The position numbers and the translations under genes are program-made. Positions 43,583 to 52,138 of a stretch of 64,000 bases of DNA are shown here, in pieces. The notes beneath the pieces were generated by a model. It had not been told where the DNA came from, did no database searches, and saw nothing but the letters and a program-made list of their open reading frames with translations. How positions within the stretch are numbered: the first letter of the stretch is position 1; every line of letters begins with the position of its first letter. The DNA is from CAWCAW01 sp963714125 (GTDB lineage: Bacteria > Actinomycetota > Acidimicrobiia > Acidimicrobiales > UBA8190): the NCBI GenBank assembly GCA_963714125.1, contig OY970234.1, positions 868,001 through 932,000 of the forward strand. Direction: 5' to 3'.

Positions 43583-44887
43583 TCACGACGAAATCGTGAT
43601 GGAAAGCGTCGCAGTGGCCTTGTTCTGAGCGTGAGGCTTGTTCTTGGTCTTTGTGTCGAGCGCCTCCACGGTGAAGTGAGCGGAGGCGGTTCGCGTGGGC
43701 GTACCCGAAATAACCCCGGTCTGCTTATTGAGCTTGAGACCCTTCGGCAGTGAGGACGAGCCTGTGAGCAGCTTCCAGCTGTACGGAGAGTTTCCCCCGC
43801 TCGCAGCCAAGGTGGCCGAATACCGCGTGCCCACTGTTCCGTCGGGGAGTGAGGTCGTGGTGACCGCCAGCGGGGCTTGTGCAGTGGTACTGGTGATCTC
43901 GTCGCCGCCGAGATCCACGCCCATGCAGAAGCTTACCGACGTACACGAAACCGAGGTCAGTCCCGTTGCGTCAACATCGACAGGATTCTCCCAGCTTTCA
44001 CCGTTATAGGTGATGGCATCAGTGCCGTATTGCTCGATAGCCACGCAGATGTTGGGCGCTGTCTTCGAACAGGACACTTGGCCCAAGCTGTTGTCGTCGC
44101 GGGTGTCAATATCAAGTCTCACCGGAGACGACCAGGAGGCGCCGTTGTAGGCGAGGACGTCGCCTCCGATGGTGTCAGCCATGCAGAAGTTCGCCGACGC
44201 GCAAGAGACTGAGGAGCCACCGCTCAAAGAGTCGATCTTGCTGGGAGCACTCCATCGGGTGCCGTTGTAGGTTACGGCGTCCTGACCGGCGTCGATCGCA
44301 ACACAGAATGAAACAGTTGGGCACGACACTGAAGTTGCGTCGCCCAGGATATCTGTGGCACCAGACCAACTGCCACCGTTGTATGTCATGGCGTATCCCT
44401 CGTTGTCGAGGGCGACACAGAAGTCCGCCGTCGCGCAGGTCACGTCTTCCAACACCCCAGACGCAATGGTGTCGATGATCGTCGGAGTGGTCCAAGTCGT
44501 GCCGTTATAGGTCATTGCGTAATGAGTCGAGAGGTGAGGCTCACCACCGACAGCGGCACAGAAGTGAGCCGACACACACGACACCGCCACCGTCTCCAAG
44601 CCCGTGTCAGTGGGAGCGCTCCAGGTAGCGCCGTTGTACGTCAGGGCGTCTTCATCGCTGTCGGCGGCAACGCAGAAACCCGTCGTCGGACAGGACACCG
44701 CGGACAGATTGTTGCCCGGGTCGATACTGGTCGGCGACGACCACCCGCCCGCTGCGAAAGCAGCCGTGGCAATCGATACGGTCGCAGCGCTGGCCATCAT
44801 GGTCAGGGCCAGAAGTGACCGAAGAACGAAGCGCCGTCGGGAACCATCTGTTTGAACGAACCGGTTAAGGCGCAAGCTACTGAACAT
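43583..44887 (-). CDS. Secreted seven-repeat beta-propeller with C-terminal Ig-like domain
   Basis: The 434-residue protein has an N-terminal signal region (RRRFVLRSLLALTMMASAAT... AFAAG), then seven repeats of about 40 residues built on SVSCPTxxFCVAxDxxGxAxTYNGxxWSxP, each with a paired Cys...FC that may form a disulfide. The first unit is preceded by GGWSSPTSID, the strand the seventh repeat lacks, so the ring probably closes with a velcro blade. A putative Ig (He_PIG-like) domain ends the protein (LPDGTVGTRYSATLAASGG, GLKLNKQTGVISGTPT). GGAGG precedes ATG 44887. It is probably exported and binds a surface or a ligand. Confidence 0.8.
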   Translation of the reverse strand: MFSSLRLNRFVQTDGSRRRFVLRSLLALTMMASAATVSIATAAFAAGGWSSPTSIDPGNNLSAVSCPTTGFCVAADSDEDALTYNGATWSAPTDTGLETVAVSCVSAHFCAAVGGEPHLSTHYAMTYNGTTWTTPTIIDTIASGVLEDVTCATADFCVALDNEGYAMTYNGGSWSGATDILGDATSVSCPTVSFCVAIDAGQDAVTYNGTRWSAPSKIDSLSGGSSVSCASANFCMADTIGGDVLAYNGASWSSPVRLDIDTRDDNSLGQVSCSKTAPNICVAIEQYGTDAITYNGESWENPVDVDATGLTSVSCTSVSFCMGVDLGGDEITSTTAQAPLAVTTTSLPDGTVGTRYSATLAASGGNSPYSWKLLTGSSSLPKGLKLNKQTGVISGTPTRTASAHFTVEALDTKTKNKPHAQNKATATLSITISS

Positions 44888-45180
44888 GGCATACCTCCGA
44901 GGTTTCGCCGCCTTTTGGCACTGAGTTGAACCTTAAGGATCGGCCCCTCTTCGGTCTGTGTCGCCGCCAACCTCTGGAGTGTGTCGCTCGACACAGTCGC
45001 CCATTGAGTCGCCGCCCTCAGGCCCGCCCGCCGCCTCTCCCCGCCAAAACGCTACGAGGCCCCAGCCCAATCGTCAATCCGTGGTGACAACCCTCGAACA
45101 CCTGGGCACGACTATCTCTGGTAGCTCACGACCAAACGGTTATAACGGGCCCTTCGGATTTCGGCGGGGTGTGGTGATCT
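44888..45180. other. Intergenic region between propeller and small membrane protein genes
   Basis: The 293 bases carry the GGAGG ribosome site of the divergent propeller gene at the left edge and a TATAAC hexamer at 45141-45146, about 35 bases before the rightward gene. The stretch is lower in GC than its surroundings near 45100-45150. I see no RNA gene or clear repeat. Confidence 0.4.
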
Positions 45181-45555
45181 GTGCACGCCCGTGCGCGCGA
45201 GAGTGCTTTACCCGGAAGGGCACCTTGGAGATTGGCGTTCAACGGTGCCGAGCGGAATTGCCGGATAGCACGGGGATTCGGCCAGACTGCGATCGTGGTG
45301 AGCTTCCTCCTGTCCGTGACCTTCGCGTGTGGGTTTCTCATAGCTGGCGCCCATGTCATCAACCGACGATTCATCGCCCCGGTCTACGACGTGGCGGCGA
45401 ATCTCACCGCTTTCGGGTGTGCGGTCGGGGCCTCCATACTGCTTGGTCACCCGGTCCCCGCGATCCTCTCCGGCGTGGCCATCCTGTGTTGGCTCGTTCT
45501 TGCACGGCGAACGTTCCTCGATCTCCGCCATCGACGTGACGAGGCACCTCGCTGA
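45181..45555 (+). CDS. Small membrane protein
   Basis: The product is up to 124 residues from GTG 45181, with an Arg-rich N-terminus and three hydrophobic stretches: TAIVVSFLLSVTFACGFLIA, a middle segment with FGCAVGASILLG, and PAILSGVAILCWLVLA. A basic tail follows. I do not recognise the family. The real start may be further in, near a GTG just before the first helix, since the first 35 residues look unlike a normal protein. A TATAAC hexamer upstream could be its promoter. It stands alone between the propeller gene and tRNA-Ser. Confidence 0.45.
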   Translation: MHARARESALPGRAPWRLAFNGAERNCRIARGFGQTAIVVSFLLSVTFACGFLIAGAHVINRRFIAPVYDVAANLTAFGCAVGASILLGHPVPAILSGVAILCWLVLARRTFLDLRHRRDEAPR

Positions 45556-45606
45556 TTTAGGGCGTAGGAGTGCCGATGCACTGCCTCGGCGTGAAGCTCA
45601 CACGAG

Positions 45607-45691
45607 CGGAGGGAGGGGGATTCGAACCCCCGGAGGCTTGCACCTCAAAGGTTTTCAAGACCTTCGCATTCGTCCGCTCTGCCATCCCTCC
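45607..45691 (-). tRNA. tRNA-Ser (anticodon TGA)
   Basis: The minus strand folds into an 85-base class II tRNA. The acceptor stem pairs GGAGGGA (from 45691) with TCCCTCC, with discriminator G. The anticodon stem AAGGT/ACCTT carries the loop CTTGAAA, giving anticodon TGA, which reads UCA. A long variable arm and the T arm GGGGGTTCGAATCCCCC are present. No CCA is encoded. It lies 19 bases after the pheA stop, on the same strand. Confidence 0.95.
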
Positions 45692-45710
45692 GAGGGACGA
45701 GGGTAGCGCG

Positions 45711-46646
45711 TCAGGGATTTCTGACGATTTGGGAGCGCAGGGCAGCAATCCAGCTGTCGGCCTCACGCCAGGCCGCGTCGGCCCGTTGGCGCACCACTGC
45801 GCCGTGTTCACCCTCGGCCGGGTAGGAGCCCAGGAACTTCACCTCGGTCAGCTCGGCGTGCAGCACGCGCAGGCAGTCGGCCACGACTTCATCGGAGAGA
45901 TGTCCCTCGAGGTCAATCAGAAAACAGTAGTTACCGAGTCCCTTTTTGGTGGGCCGGGATTCCAGCTTGGTCAGGTTGATGCTGCGCGCCGCGAACTCAC
46001 TCAAGATGGCATGCAGACTGCCGGGCCGGTCCTCGCGTTGGAAGCACACGATGCTGGTCTTGTCATGCCCGGTCGGACCGGGAACACCCTGGCGGGCCAA
46101 CGCCACAAAGCGGGTCTGATTGTCGCCATGGTCTTCGACGGCGGCCTCGAGCACTTCTAACCCGTAGAGCTCAGCGGCAAGTTTGGGAGCCAGTGCGGCT
46201 AAGTCGTGGCCACCATGTTCGCCCACCAGGTGCGCGGCATCAGCAGTGGAGTTGGTGGGCACCACCTCCACGTTGGGCAGACGTTCGGCCAAGAAGCGCC
46301 GGCACTGGGCCGATGCATGAGGAAAAGACAGCACCTGGCGGATCGACGCGAGTTGAGTGCCGGGTGGCGCCACCAAGTTGAGATGGATGTCGAGGACCAC
46401 TTCACGCTGGACCAGAAGGTCAACGTCGTGGATCAGGCTGTCCACGGTGGCATTGACGGTGCCTTCGATGGAGTTCTCGATGGGGACGAAGGCCAGATCG
46501 ACCTGGCCCGACCCCACGGCTTCGAGGGCCTCGGGCAAAGTGGCCATAGGCACGACGGTGGCGGCCGCATAGTCAGGCTGGGAAAGGAGGGCTTCTTCGG
46601 AGAACGTGCCGAGCGGTCCCAGGAAGGCGATCGACGTCCCGGGCAT
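45711..46646 (-). CDS. pheA: Prephenate dehydratase
   Basis: The 311-residue enzyme converts prephenate to phenylpyruvate for phenylalanine synthesis. The catalytic domain (1-185) starts SIAFLGPLGTFSEEALL and includes VPIENSIEGTVNATVDSL and NSTADAAHLVGEHGG; the TRF motif is NQTRFVALARQG. The C-terminal ACT domain has DRPGSLHAILSEFAARSINLTKLESRP, where the ESRP motif binds phenylalanine for feedback control. ATG 46646 is eight bases after TATCCT on the minus strand, with no ribosome site, so a leaderless message is likely. It is divergent from larB with 23 bases between. Confidence 0.94.
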   Translation of the reverse strand: MPGTSIAFLGPLGTFSEEALLSQPDYAAATVVPMATLPEALEAVGSGQVDLAFVPIENSIEGTVNATVDSLIHDVDLLVQREVVLDIHLNLVAPPGTQLASIRQVLSFPHASAQCRRFLAERLPNVEVVPTNSTADAAHLVGEHGGHDLAALAPKLAAELYGLEVLEAAVEDHGDNQTRFVALARQGVPGPTGHDKTSIVCFQREDRPGSLHAILSEFAARSINLTKLESRPTKKGLGNYCFLIDLEGHLSDEVVADCLRVLHAELTEVKFLGSYPAEGEHGAVVRQRADAAWREADSWIAALRSQIVRNP

Positions 46647-46669
46647 GAGCAGGCAGGATAGTTGGACCC

Positions 46670-47419
46670 ATGGACGAACCAGCACTCCGCCAGCTCCTCG
46701 ACGACGTCCGCACCGGCGCCTGTCACCCCGATGACGCCGTGCTCCGGCTTCGCCGTCTCCCCTTCGCCGACCTGGGGTTCGCCCGGGTCGACCACCACCG
46801 CGCCCTGCGCCAGCGGGTGGGTGAGGCCGTGTACGCGCCCGGCAAGACGGCCGAGCAGTGCGCCCGCATCGTCGCCGAGCTCCTGTCGGAGCCGGGTTCG
46901 GGGCCTGTTCTTCTGACGAGAGCCGATGCTGACCAGGCCAAGGCCGCCCTGGCCGAGTGTCCCGGCGGGGAGTTGACGGCGACGGGGAAGCTGGCCCTGG
47001 TGGCATGGCGATCGGCCGCGCCGCGTCCGGGGCGCGTGCTCGTTATCACGGCGGGCACGGCCGATCTCCCTGTGGCCGATGAGTGCGTGGCGTCTCTGCG
47101 CGCCATGGGCATGCCGCCCATGCTGCTGGCTGATTGCGGCGTGGCCGGGGTGCATCGCATCCTCGCCTCGGTCGATGACATCGCAGAGGCCGATGCCGTC
47201 GTCGTGGTGGCCGGCATGGAAGGAGCACTGGCCAGCTTGGTGGCGGGCATCACGCCGGCACCGGTGGTGGCCGTGCCCAGCTCGCCCGGCTACGGGGCCT
47301 CGCTCGAAGGGGTGACCGCCTTGCTGGCCATGCACGCATCGTGCGCGGCGGGTCTCACGGTGGTCGGTATCGACAACGGTTTTGGGGCGGCCTGCGCCGT
47401 GGCCCGGATCTTGCTGTGA
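46670..47419 (+). CDS. larB: Nickel-pincer cofactor biosynthesis protein LarB
   Basis: The 249-residue protein carboxylates and hydrolyses nicotinic acid adenine dinucleotide, the first step to the nickel-pincer nucleotide. The N-terminal part has FADLGFARVDHHRALRQRVGE and YAPGKTAEQC; the C-terminal half is PurE-like (VLVITAGTADLPVADE, VVVVAGMEGALASLVAGI, VAVPSSPGYGAS). The Cys in HASCAAGLTVVGIDNGFGAA is conserved. Its stop overlaps larC. The sulfur transferase larE is 19 kb upstream; lactate racemase LarA, the usual client, is not in the window. Confidence 0.92.
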   Translation: MDEPALRQLLDDVRTGACHPDDAVLRLRRLPFADLGFARVDHHRALRQRVGEAVYAPGKTAEQCARIVAELLSEPGSGPVLLTRADADQAKAALAECPGGELTATGKLALVAWRSAAPRPGRVLVITAGTADLPVADECVASLRAMGMPPMLLADCGVAGVHRILASVDDIAEADAVVVVAGMEGALASLVAGITPAPVVAVPSSPGYGASLEGVTALLAMHASCAAGLTVVGIDNGFGAACAVARILL

Positions 47420-48624
47420 AGTCCGAGCCCTCCACCGTGGCGTGGTTCCACTGTTTCGCCGGCATCGCCGGCGATATGGCGCTCGGCAGCCTTTTGGATG
47501 CGGGTGCTGATCTCGATGAGGTGCTCGGGCTCCTCGAGCGCCTTCCTTTTAAAGGGTGGCGGTTGCAGTCCGAATCGGTGCTCCGGGCCGGGGTGGGGGC
47601 GACTCGGGCCGTGGTGGACGTGACTGATGACGTCGTCGTGCGTACGCACGCGCACATCGTCGGCCTCGTCCAAGAAGCCCGGCTCCCTGATCGCGTGGCC
47701 CGCCGCGCCCTCGACACGTTCGCCGCGCTTGCTCATGTGGAAGGACGACTGCACCGTCGGCCGTCGGACCAGGTGCACTTCCACGAGGTCGGCTCGCACG
47801 ACACCATCATCGATGTCGTGGGCACCGCCGCGGCGCTGGAGGTCCTCGAGGTCGACGAGGTGACGGCGTCAGCCGTCGCCACCGGCACGGGCACGGTACG
47901 CAGCGCCCACGGCTTCATCCCCAACCCGTCTCCGGCTGTGGTGAATCTTCTGCGCGGTGCACCCACATGGGGTCGCGACGTGTCGGTCGAGCTGACCACG
48001 CCCACGGGTGCTGCCATCTTGGCCGCCATGGCTTCGGGGTTCGGGCCCATGCCTCCCATGCGGATCATCGCCACGGGCTTCGGGGCCGGTACCGCCGAAC
48101 TTGAAGGCCTGCCCAACTGCACCCAAGTGATCTTGGGTGAGTCGCTGTCCGTCGGTGCTGAGTCCGGGCAGCCCCTCATGCTGTTGGAGGCGAACTTGGA
48201 TGACGCCACCGGTGAGACCCTGGCCCATGCCGTGGGTCAGTTGCTCGAGGCCGGCGCCAACGATGCGTGGATCACGCCCATCCTCATGAAAAAGGGACGC
48301 CCCGGTCACACCGTGAGTGCCCTGGCGGATCTGGCGTTGGTCGAGTCCGTGCGAGCCGTGTTGGAAGCGGAGACGGGCACCCTTGGCGTGCGGGCCACCT
48401 TCCTCGAACGGTGGCCGTCGGCGCGTGTCATGGATGAAGTCGAGGTCGAGGGGGTGCCGGTGCGGGTCAAGGTCAGCCCCGGACGGATCAAGGTGGAGCA
48501 GCTCGACGCGGCGCGCGCCGCGGCCCGCACCGGGTTGCCTCTACGGGAGGTTCTGTTCAGGGCGGAGTCGAACTGGCGTAGCCGCACCGATGGGTCGCTG
48601 CCCCCCTGGGACGATGGAGCCTGA
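47416..48624 (+). CDS. larC: Nickel insertion protein LarC (full length, one frame)
   Basis: The 402-residue protein inserts nickel into the pincer nucleotide in a CTP-dependent step. It starts at GTG 47416 (WFHCFAGIAGDMALGSLLDAG), with the metal-site residues in VHFHEVGSHDTIIDVVGTA, TPTGAAILAAM and LMLLEANLDDATGE, then KKGRPGHTVSALA. In Lactobacillus plantarum the gene is split into larC1 and larC2 and joined by a programmed frameshift; here it is one uninterrupted frame. Its end overlaps a hypothetical gene by 11 bases. Product maturation needs LarB and LarE, both present in this window. Confidence 0.93.
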   Translation: MKSEPSTVAWFHCFAGIAGDMALGSLLDAGADLDEVLGLLERLPFKGWRLQSESVLRAGVGATRAVVDVTDDVVVRTHAHIVGLVQEARLPDRVARRALDTFAALAHVEGRLHRRPSDQVHFHEVGSHDTIIDVVGTAAALEVLEVDEVTASAVATGTGTVRSAHGFIPNPSPAVVNLLRGAPTWGRDVSVELTTPTGAAILAAMASGFGPMPPMRIIATGFGAGTAELEGLPNCTQVILGESLSVGAESGQPLMLLEANLDDATGETLAHAVGQLLEAGANDAWITPILMKKGRPGHTVSALADLALVESVRAVLEAETGTLGVRATFLERWPSARVMDEVEVEGVPVRVKVSPGRIKVEQLDAARAAARTGLPLREVLFRAESNWRSRTDGSLPPWDDGA

Positions 48625-49009
48625 GTCCACCGACCCGGGCGGTCTCTCCGACGATGCCCCCGGTGATGCCCTCGGCGATCCCCTCGGCGATCCCCCTGAC
48701 AACGCCGACGATTGGTCCGACGAACAGTGGCTGGCATGGCTGCGGTCCACCGACGGTGAGGCAGGCGGAGCCGGCAAGGTCGCGCATACGCGGATGAGCC
48801 GCTCGCGTGCTGTGGGGGCCTTGGGCAACGCCATGGTGGGCATGTACGACGCTATGTACGGCCGCCGAGAAGACGAGATCGCCATCGTGGTGGACTCCTC
48901 AGGGGACCCGCCCGACGACGACCTCCCCACCGTGCACCTCGACCCTGACCACCCCGAGCGCTCGGAGGTCATCGTCCGCCCTCGACACCACGACAAGGGC
49001 GAGACGTAG
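48614..49009 (+). CDS. Acidic hypothetical protein
   Basis: The 131-residue product begins with an acidic, repeat-rich segment (GDALGDPLGDPPDN from a near-tandem 15-base DNA repeat) and continues with DDWSDEQWLAWLRSTDGE, VGALGNAMVGMYDAMYGRR and a closing VIVRPRHHDKG. No domain is recognised. ATG 48614 lies in the 3' end of larC in another frame. The tail-to-tail partner, a PHP gene, ends two bases away. A small conserved protein of this lineage is the most I can say. Confidence 0.65.
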   Translation: MEPESTDPGGLSDDAPGDALGDPLGDPPDNADDWSDEQWLAWLRSTDGEAGGAGKVAHTRMSRSRAVGALGNAMVGMYDAMYGRREDEIAIVVDSSGDPPDDDLPTVHLDPDHPERSEVIVRPRHHDKGET

Positions 49010-49010
49010 A

Positions 49011-50054
49011 TCAGCCGTTGTGGCCCGCCGTCCACGCCAGCAGCTCGTCGTGGTTCCACGTGTTGATGACCCGGGACTGGTCGACACCGGCGGCTATGGC
49101 CTGGGCGCAGCCGTTGGCTTGCCACTCCAGCTGACCCGGAGCATGGGCGTCGGTGTCAATCGAGAAGTAGCAGCCGGCCTCCACCGCTTGGCGCAGGAGG
49201 TCTTCGGGAGGGTCGCGCCGCTCGGGCCGTGAGTTGATCTCGACCGCCGTGCCGGTACGTGCGCACGCGTCGAAGACGGCCTCGGCATCGAAGCTCGACG
49301 GGGGCCGACCACGTCCCACGATGAGGCGGCCCGTGCAGTGCCCGAGAATGTCGGTGTGGGGGCTGGCGATCGCCGCCACCATGCGCTTCGTCATAGGGGC
49401 GCTGTCCATGCGCAACTTGGAATGGACGCTCGCCACCACCACATCGAGTCGGGCCAGGAGGTCGTCATCCTGGTCGAGCGAGCCGTCTTCGAGGATGTCC
49501 ACCTCGATGCCGGTGAGAAGGTGAAAGGGCGCCAGCTCCTCGTTCACTTCAGCCACCACGTCGAGCTGTTCGAGCAAGCGTTCGCGGTTAAGCCCGTGGG
49601 CGACGGTGAGGCGCGGGCTGTGGTCGGTCAGAACGAGATAGTCGTGTCCGAGATCACGAGCCGCCACCGCCATCTCACGAATGGGACTGCCTCCGTCCGA
49701 CCAGTTCGAGTGGCTGTGACAGTCGCCCACCAGCGCGGCGCGTAGCTCGGCGACCGGACCGACCAGGGGAGGAGCCGTTTCGCCTTCGAGGTGTTCGAGG
49801 TACGTGGGGACCTCCCCGCGCAAGGCCTCGGCCACGACTTTGGCGGTGGTGTCACCCACCCCGGGGAGATCCGCCAGCCGCCCCGAGGCGGCCAGCTGGG
49901 CCAGACGGTCGGGCGCCGTGGCGTCGACCGTCTCGGCGGCGGTGCGAAAAGCCTTGACCTTGTAGGTCTCGGCGCGCTGCGATTCGAGCAGATAGGCGAT
50001 GCGCCGGAGGGCGTCGGCGGGCTCCACGCAACGGCAGGTTATCCGTGTCACCAT
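49011..50054 (-). CDS. PHP-domain protein with helix-hairpin-helix (PolX C-terminal-like)
   Basis: The 347-residue product has an N-terminal helix-hairpin-helix part (EPADALRRIAYLLESQRAET, LADLPGVGDTTAKVVAEAL) and a PHP phosphoesterase domain with metal ligands GDCHSHSNWSDGG, LVLTDHSP, TGIEVDIL, VVASVHSKLR, ILGHCTGR and the closing SIDTDAHA. The same two parts occur at the ends of family X DNA polymerases, but the polymerase domain is missing. A 3'-5' exonuclease or phosphatase role is inferred. The start is uncertain: ATG 50054 or GTG 50027. It is divergent from a LigD-type polymerase with three bases between, fitting end-joining repair. Confidence 0.82.
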   Translation of the reverse strand: MVTRITCRCVEPADALRRIAYLLESQRAETYKVKAFRTAAETVDATAPDRLAQLAASGRLADLPGVGDTTAKVVAEALRGEVPTYLEHLEGETAPPLVGPVAELRAALVGDCHSHSNWSDGGSPIREMAVAARDLGHDYLVLTDHSPRLTVAHGLNRERLLEQLDVVAEVNEELAPFHLLTGIEVDILEDGSLDQDDDLLARLDVVVASVHSKLRMDSAPMTKRMVAAIASPHTDILGHCTGRLIVGRGRPPSSFDAEAVFDACARTGTAVEINSRPERRDPPEDLLRQAVEAGCYFSIDTDAHAPGQLEWQANGCAQAIAAGVDQSRVINTWNHDELLAWTAGHNG

Positions 50055-50057
50055 CGG

Positions 50058-51077
50058 ATGATGGCCGCCAAGGTGCCGCCCGTCGCCGTCGAGGTGGACG
50101 GCCGGACCGTCAACGTGTCGAACCCCGACAAGGTCTTCTTCTCGACCCGGGGGGAGACCAAGCTGGACCTGGCCAACTACTACGTGGCCGTCGGCGCCGG
50201 GGCGCTCCTCGGGGTGCGCGAGCGGCCCACCGTTCTCAAGCGCTACCCCGACGGGGCCGAAGGCGACTTCTTCTACCAGAAGCGAGTTCCGGCCGGTCGA
50301 CCCGAATGGCTCGAAACGGTGACGGTCACCTTCCCGAGCGGTCGCAGCGCCGAGGAGCTGTGTCCGGTGGATGTAGCGCACATCGTGTGGGCCGCCAACA
50401 TGGGATGCCTCGACCTGAACCCCTGGCCGGTACGCCGCCGTGACGTCGACCACCCCGACGAACTGCGCGTCGACCTCGATCCGCAACCCGGTGTGCCCTT
50501 CGAGACGGTGCGCCGCGTGGCGCTCAAGGTGCGCGAGGTGCTCAGCGCCCACGGCTTGGAGGGTTTCCCCAAGACCTCAGGCTCTCGAGGGATCCATGTG
50601 AACGTGCCCATCGAGCCGAACTGGAACTTCACCGAGATGCGCCGCGCCGCACTGGCGTTGGCCCGAGCAGTGGAACGGGACATGCCCGAGGAGGCCACCT
50701 CCGCCTGGTGGAAGGAAGAACGCGGCACGCGCGTGTTCATCGATTACAACCAGAATGCGCGCGACCGAACGGTGGCTTCGGCCTATTCGGTGCGGGCCAA
50801 TCCCGAAGGGCGGGTGTCGTGTCCCCTCGATTGGGACGAGGTTCCCGACGTCGAGCCCCCCGACCTCACTATCGCCACGGTGCCGGATCGCTTTGCTCGA
50901 CGCGGCGATCCCGGCGCCGGCCTGGATGATCACCGCTACGTGCTCGACGGGTTGTTGGACCTCGCCGCCAGGGACGAGGCCGGAGGTCTGGGGGATGCCC
51001 CGTGGCCACCGCATTTCGCCAAACAGCGGGGCGAACCCCGCCGGGTGGCTCCGAGCCGAGCCCGCCCGCCCACCTAA
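50058..51077 (+). CDS. ligD: LigD-type polymerase domain (NHEJ primase-polymerase)
   Basis: The 339-residue product is the archaeo-eukaryotic primase-like polymerase of bacterial non-homologous end joining, here as a single-domain protein. Signals are VNVSNPDKVFFS, VLKRYPDGAEGDFFYQKR, CLDLNPWPVRRRDVDHPDELRVDLDP with the catalytic DxD, KTSGSRGIHVNVPI, FIDYNQNARDRTVASAYSVRA and PVSCPLDWDEV-like text. Two ATG codons at 50058 and 50061 are both possible. It would fill gaps at broken ends. Its stop overlaps the stop of the convergent ligase gene by four bases. Ku is not in the window. Confidence 0.9.
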   Translation: MMAAKVPPVAVEVDGRTVNVSNPDKVFFSTRGETKLDLANYYVAVGAGALLGVRERPTVLKRYPDGAEGDFFYQKRVPAGRPEWLETVTVTFPSGRSAEELCPVDVAHIVWAANMGCLDLNPWPVRRRDVDHPDELRVDLDPQPGVPFETVRRVALKVREVLSAHGLEGFPKTSGSRGIHVNVPIEPNWNFTEMRRAALALARAVERDMPEEATSAWWKEERGTRVFIDYNQNARDRTVASAYSVRANPEGRVSCPLDWDEVPDVEPPDLTIATVPDRFARRGDPGAGLDDHRYVLDGLLDLAARDEAGGLGDAPWPPHFAKQRGEPRRVAPSRARPPT

Positions 51078-52138
51078 GCGTCGAAGACGGCCTGGAGCTC
51101 CTCGGGAGCCACCACCTCCAGCTGGGAGTACGTGCATGTCTCGGGGCGGCGGTCGGGGCGCCAACGCCGAAAGGTGGTGGCGTGGCGGAATCGGCTGCCT
51201 TGCAGATGGTCGTAGGCGACTTCGCACACCAGTTCCGGGGCGAGGGGCTCCCAGCCCAGGTCCTTGGTGGCGTTCCAGCGCGACGGGGCCCCCGGTGTGC
51301 GGCCGGTGGCGTCCTCGGGGGCGGCCCACGCCGCCCACGGGTGGCCTTCGAGCGAGCCCATCCGGTAGGGAGCGATCTCCTCGAGCAACTCACGACGGCG
51401 GGCCGCCGTGAACGACGCCGTCACGCCGACGCTGTGGAGCACACCCGCGTCGTCGAACAGGCCCAGAAGCAACGACCCCACCACCGGTCCCGACTTGTGA
51501 AAACGGAACCCCGCCACCACGCAGTCGGCGGTGCGTTCGTGTTTGACCTTGAGCATGGCCCTCTCACCGGGTCGGTAGTGGAGCTCGAGGTCCTTGGCCA
51601 CCACTCCATCGAGGCCGGCCCCTTCGAAGCGCGAGAACCAGTCGGTGGCGACCTGCGCGTCAGTGGTGGCTGGCGTCACGTGCACGCTGGCATGACCGCC
51701 GGCTACCGCACCTTCGAGTGCGGCGCGCCGCTCGCGCAGCGGCGCGGCTCTGAGGTCGTTTTCTCCCAGGGCCAGGATGTCGAAGGCCACAAAGGATGCG
51801 GGCGTCGACGAAGCCAGTAACGCCACGCGCGACGCGGCCGGGTGGATCCTTTGCAGCAGGGCTTCGAATTGCAGACCGTTTTCCCCGGCGATCACGATCT
51901 CGCCGTCCACCACGGCCTTGTCCGGCAGCTGACTGCGAAGGGGATCGACGAGTTCGGGGAAATAGCGCGTCAGGGGACGTTCGTTGCGGCTACCGAGCTC
52001 GAGCTCATCACCGTCACGAAAAACTATGCAGCGAAAGCCGTCCCACTTCGGTTCGTAGAGATAGTTGGCGCCGGTGGGGAGTTGCCGAGCCAGTTTGGCC
52101 AGCATGGGTGAAACCGGCGGCATGACGGGCAGGTTCAT
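51074..52138 (-). CDS. ATP-dependent DNA ligase (LigD ligase type)
   Basis: The 354-residue ligase seals DNA ends using ATP. The adenylation lysine is Lys31 in YEPKWDGFRCIVF. Motif III is in FVAFDILALG, motif IV in LDGVVAKDLELHYRPG and motif V in AMLKVKHERTADCVVAGF; an OB-fold with VVGSLLLGLFDDAGVLHSVG and a C-terminal RHATTFRRWRPDR tail follow. It lacks polymerase and phosphoesterase domains, so LigD activities are split in this genome. ATG 52138 overlaps the stop of the frameshifted amidase gene. It could also act in other repair; the facing polymerase gene makes end joining likely. Confidence 0.9.
   Translation of the reverse strand: MNLPVMPPVSPMLAKLARQLPTGANYLYEPKWDGFRCIVFRDGDELELGSRNERPLTRYFPELVDPLRSQLPDKAVVDGEIVIAGENGLQFEALLQRIHPAASRVALLASSTPASFVAFDILALGENDLRAAPLRERRAALEGAVAGGHASVHVTPATTDAQVATDWFSRFEGAGLDGVVAKDLELHYRPGERAMLKVKHERTADCVVAGFRFHKSGPVVGSLLLGLFDDAGVLHSVGVTASFTAARRRELLEEIAPYRMGSLEGHPWAAWAAPEDATGRTPGAPSRWNATKDLGWEPLAPELVCEVAYDHLQGSRFRHATTFRRWRPDRRPETCTYSQLEVVAPEELQAVFDA

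Noticed and set aside
46670..48624. larB as a second purE
   Set aside because: The PurE-like half is preceded by the LarB N-terminal domain and is followed by larC, so nickel-pincer cofactor synthesis is a better call.
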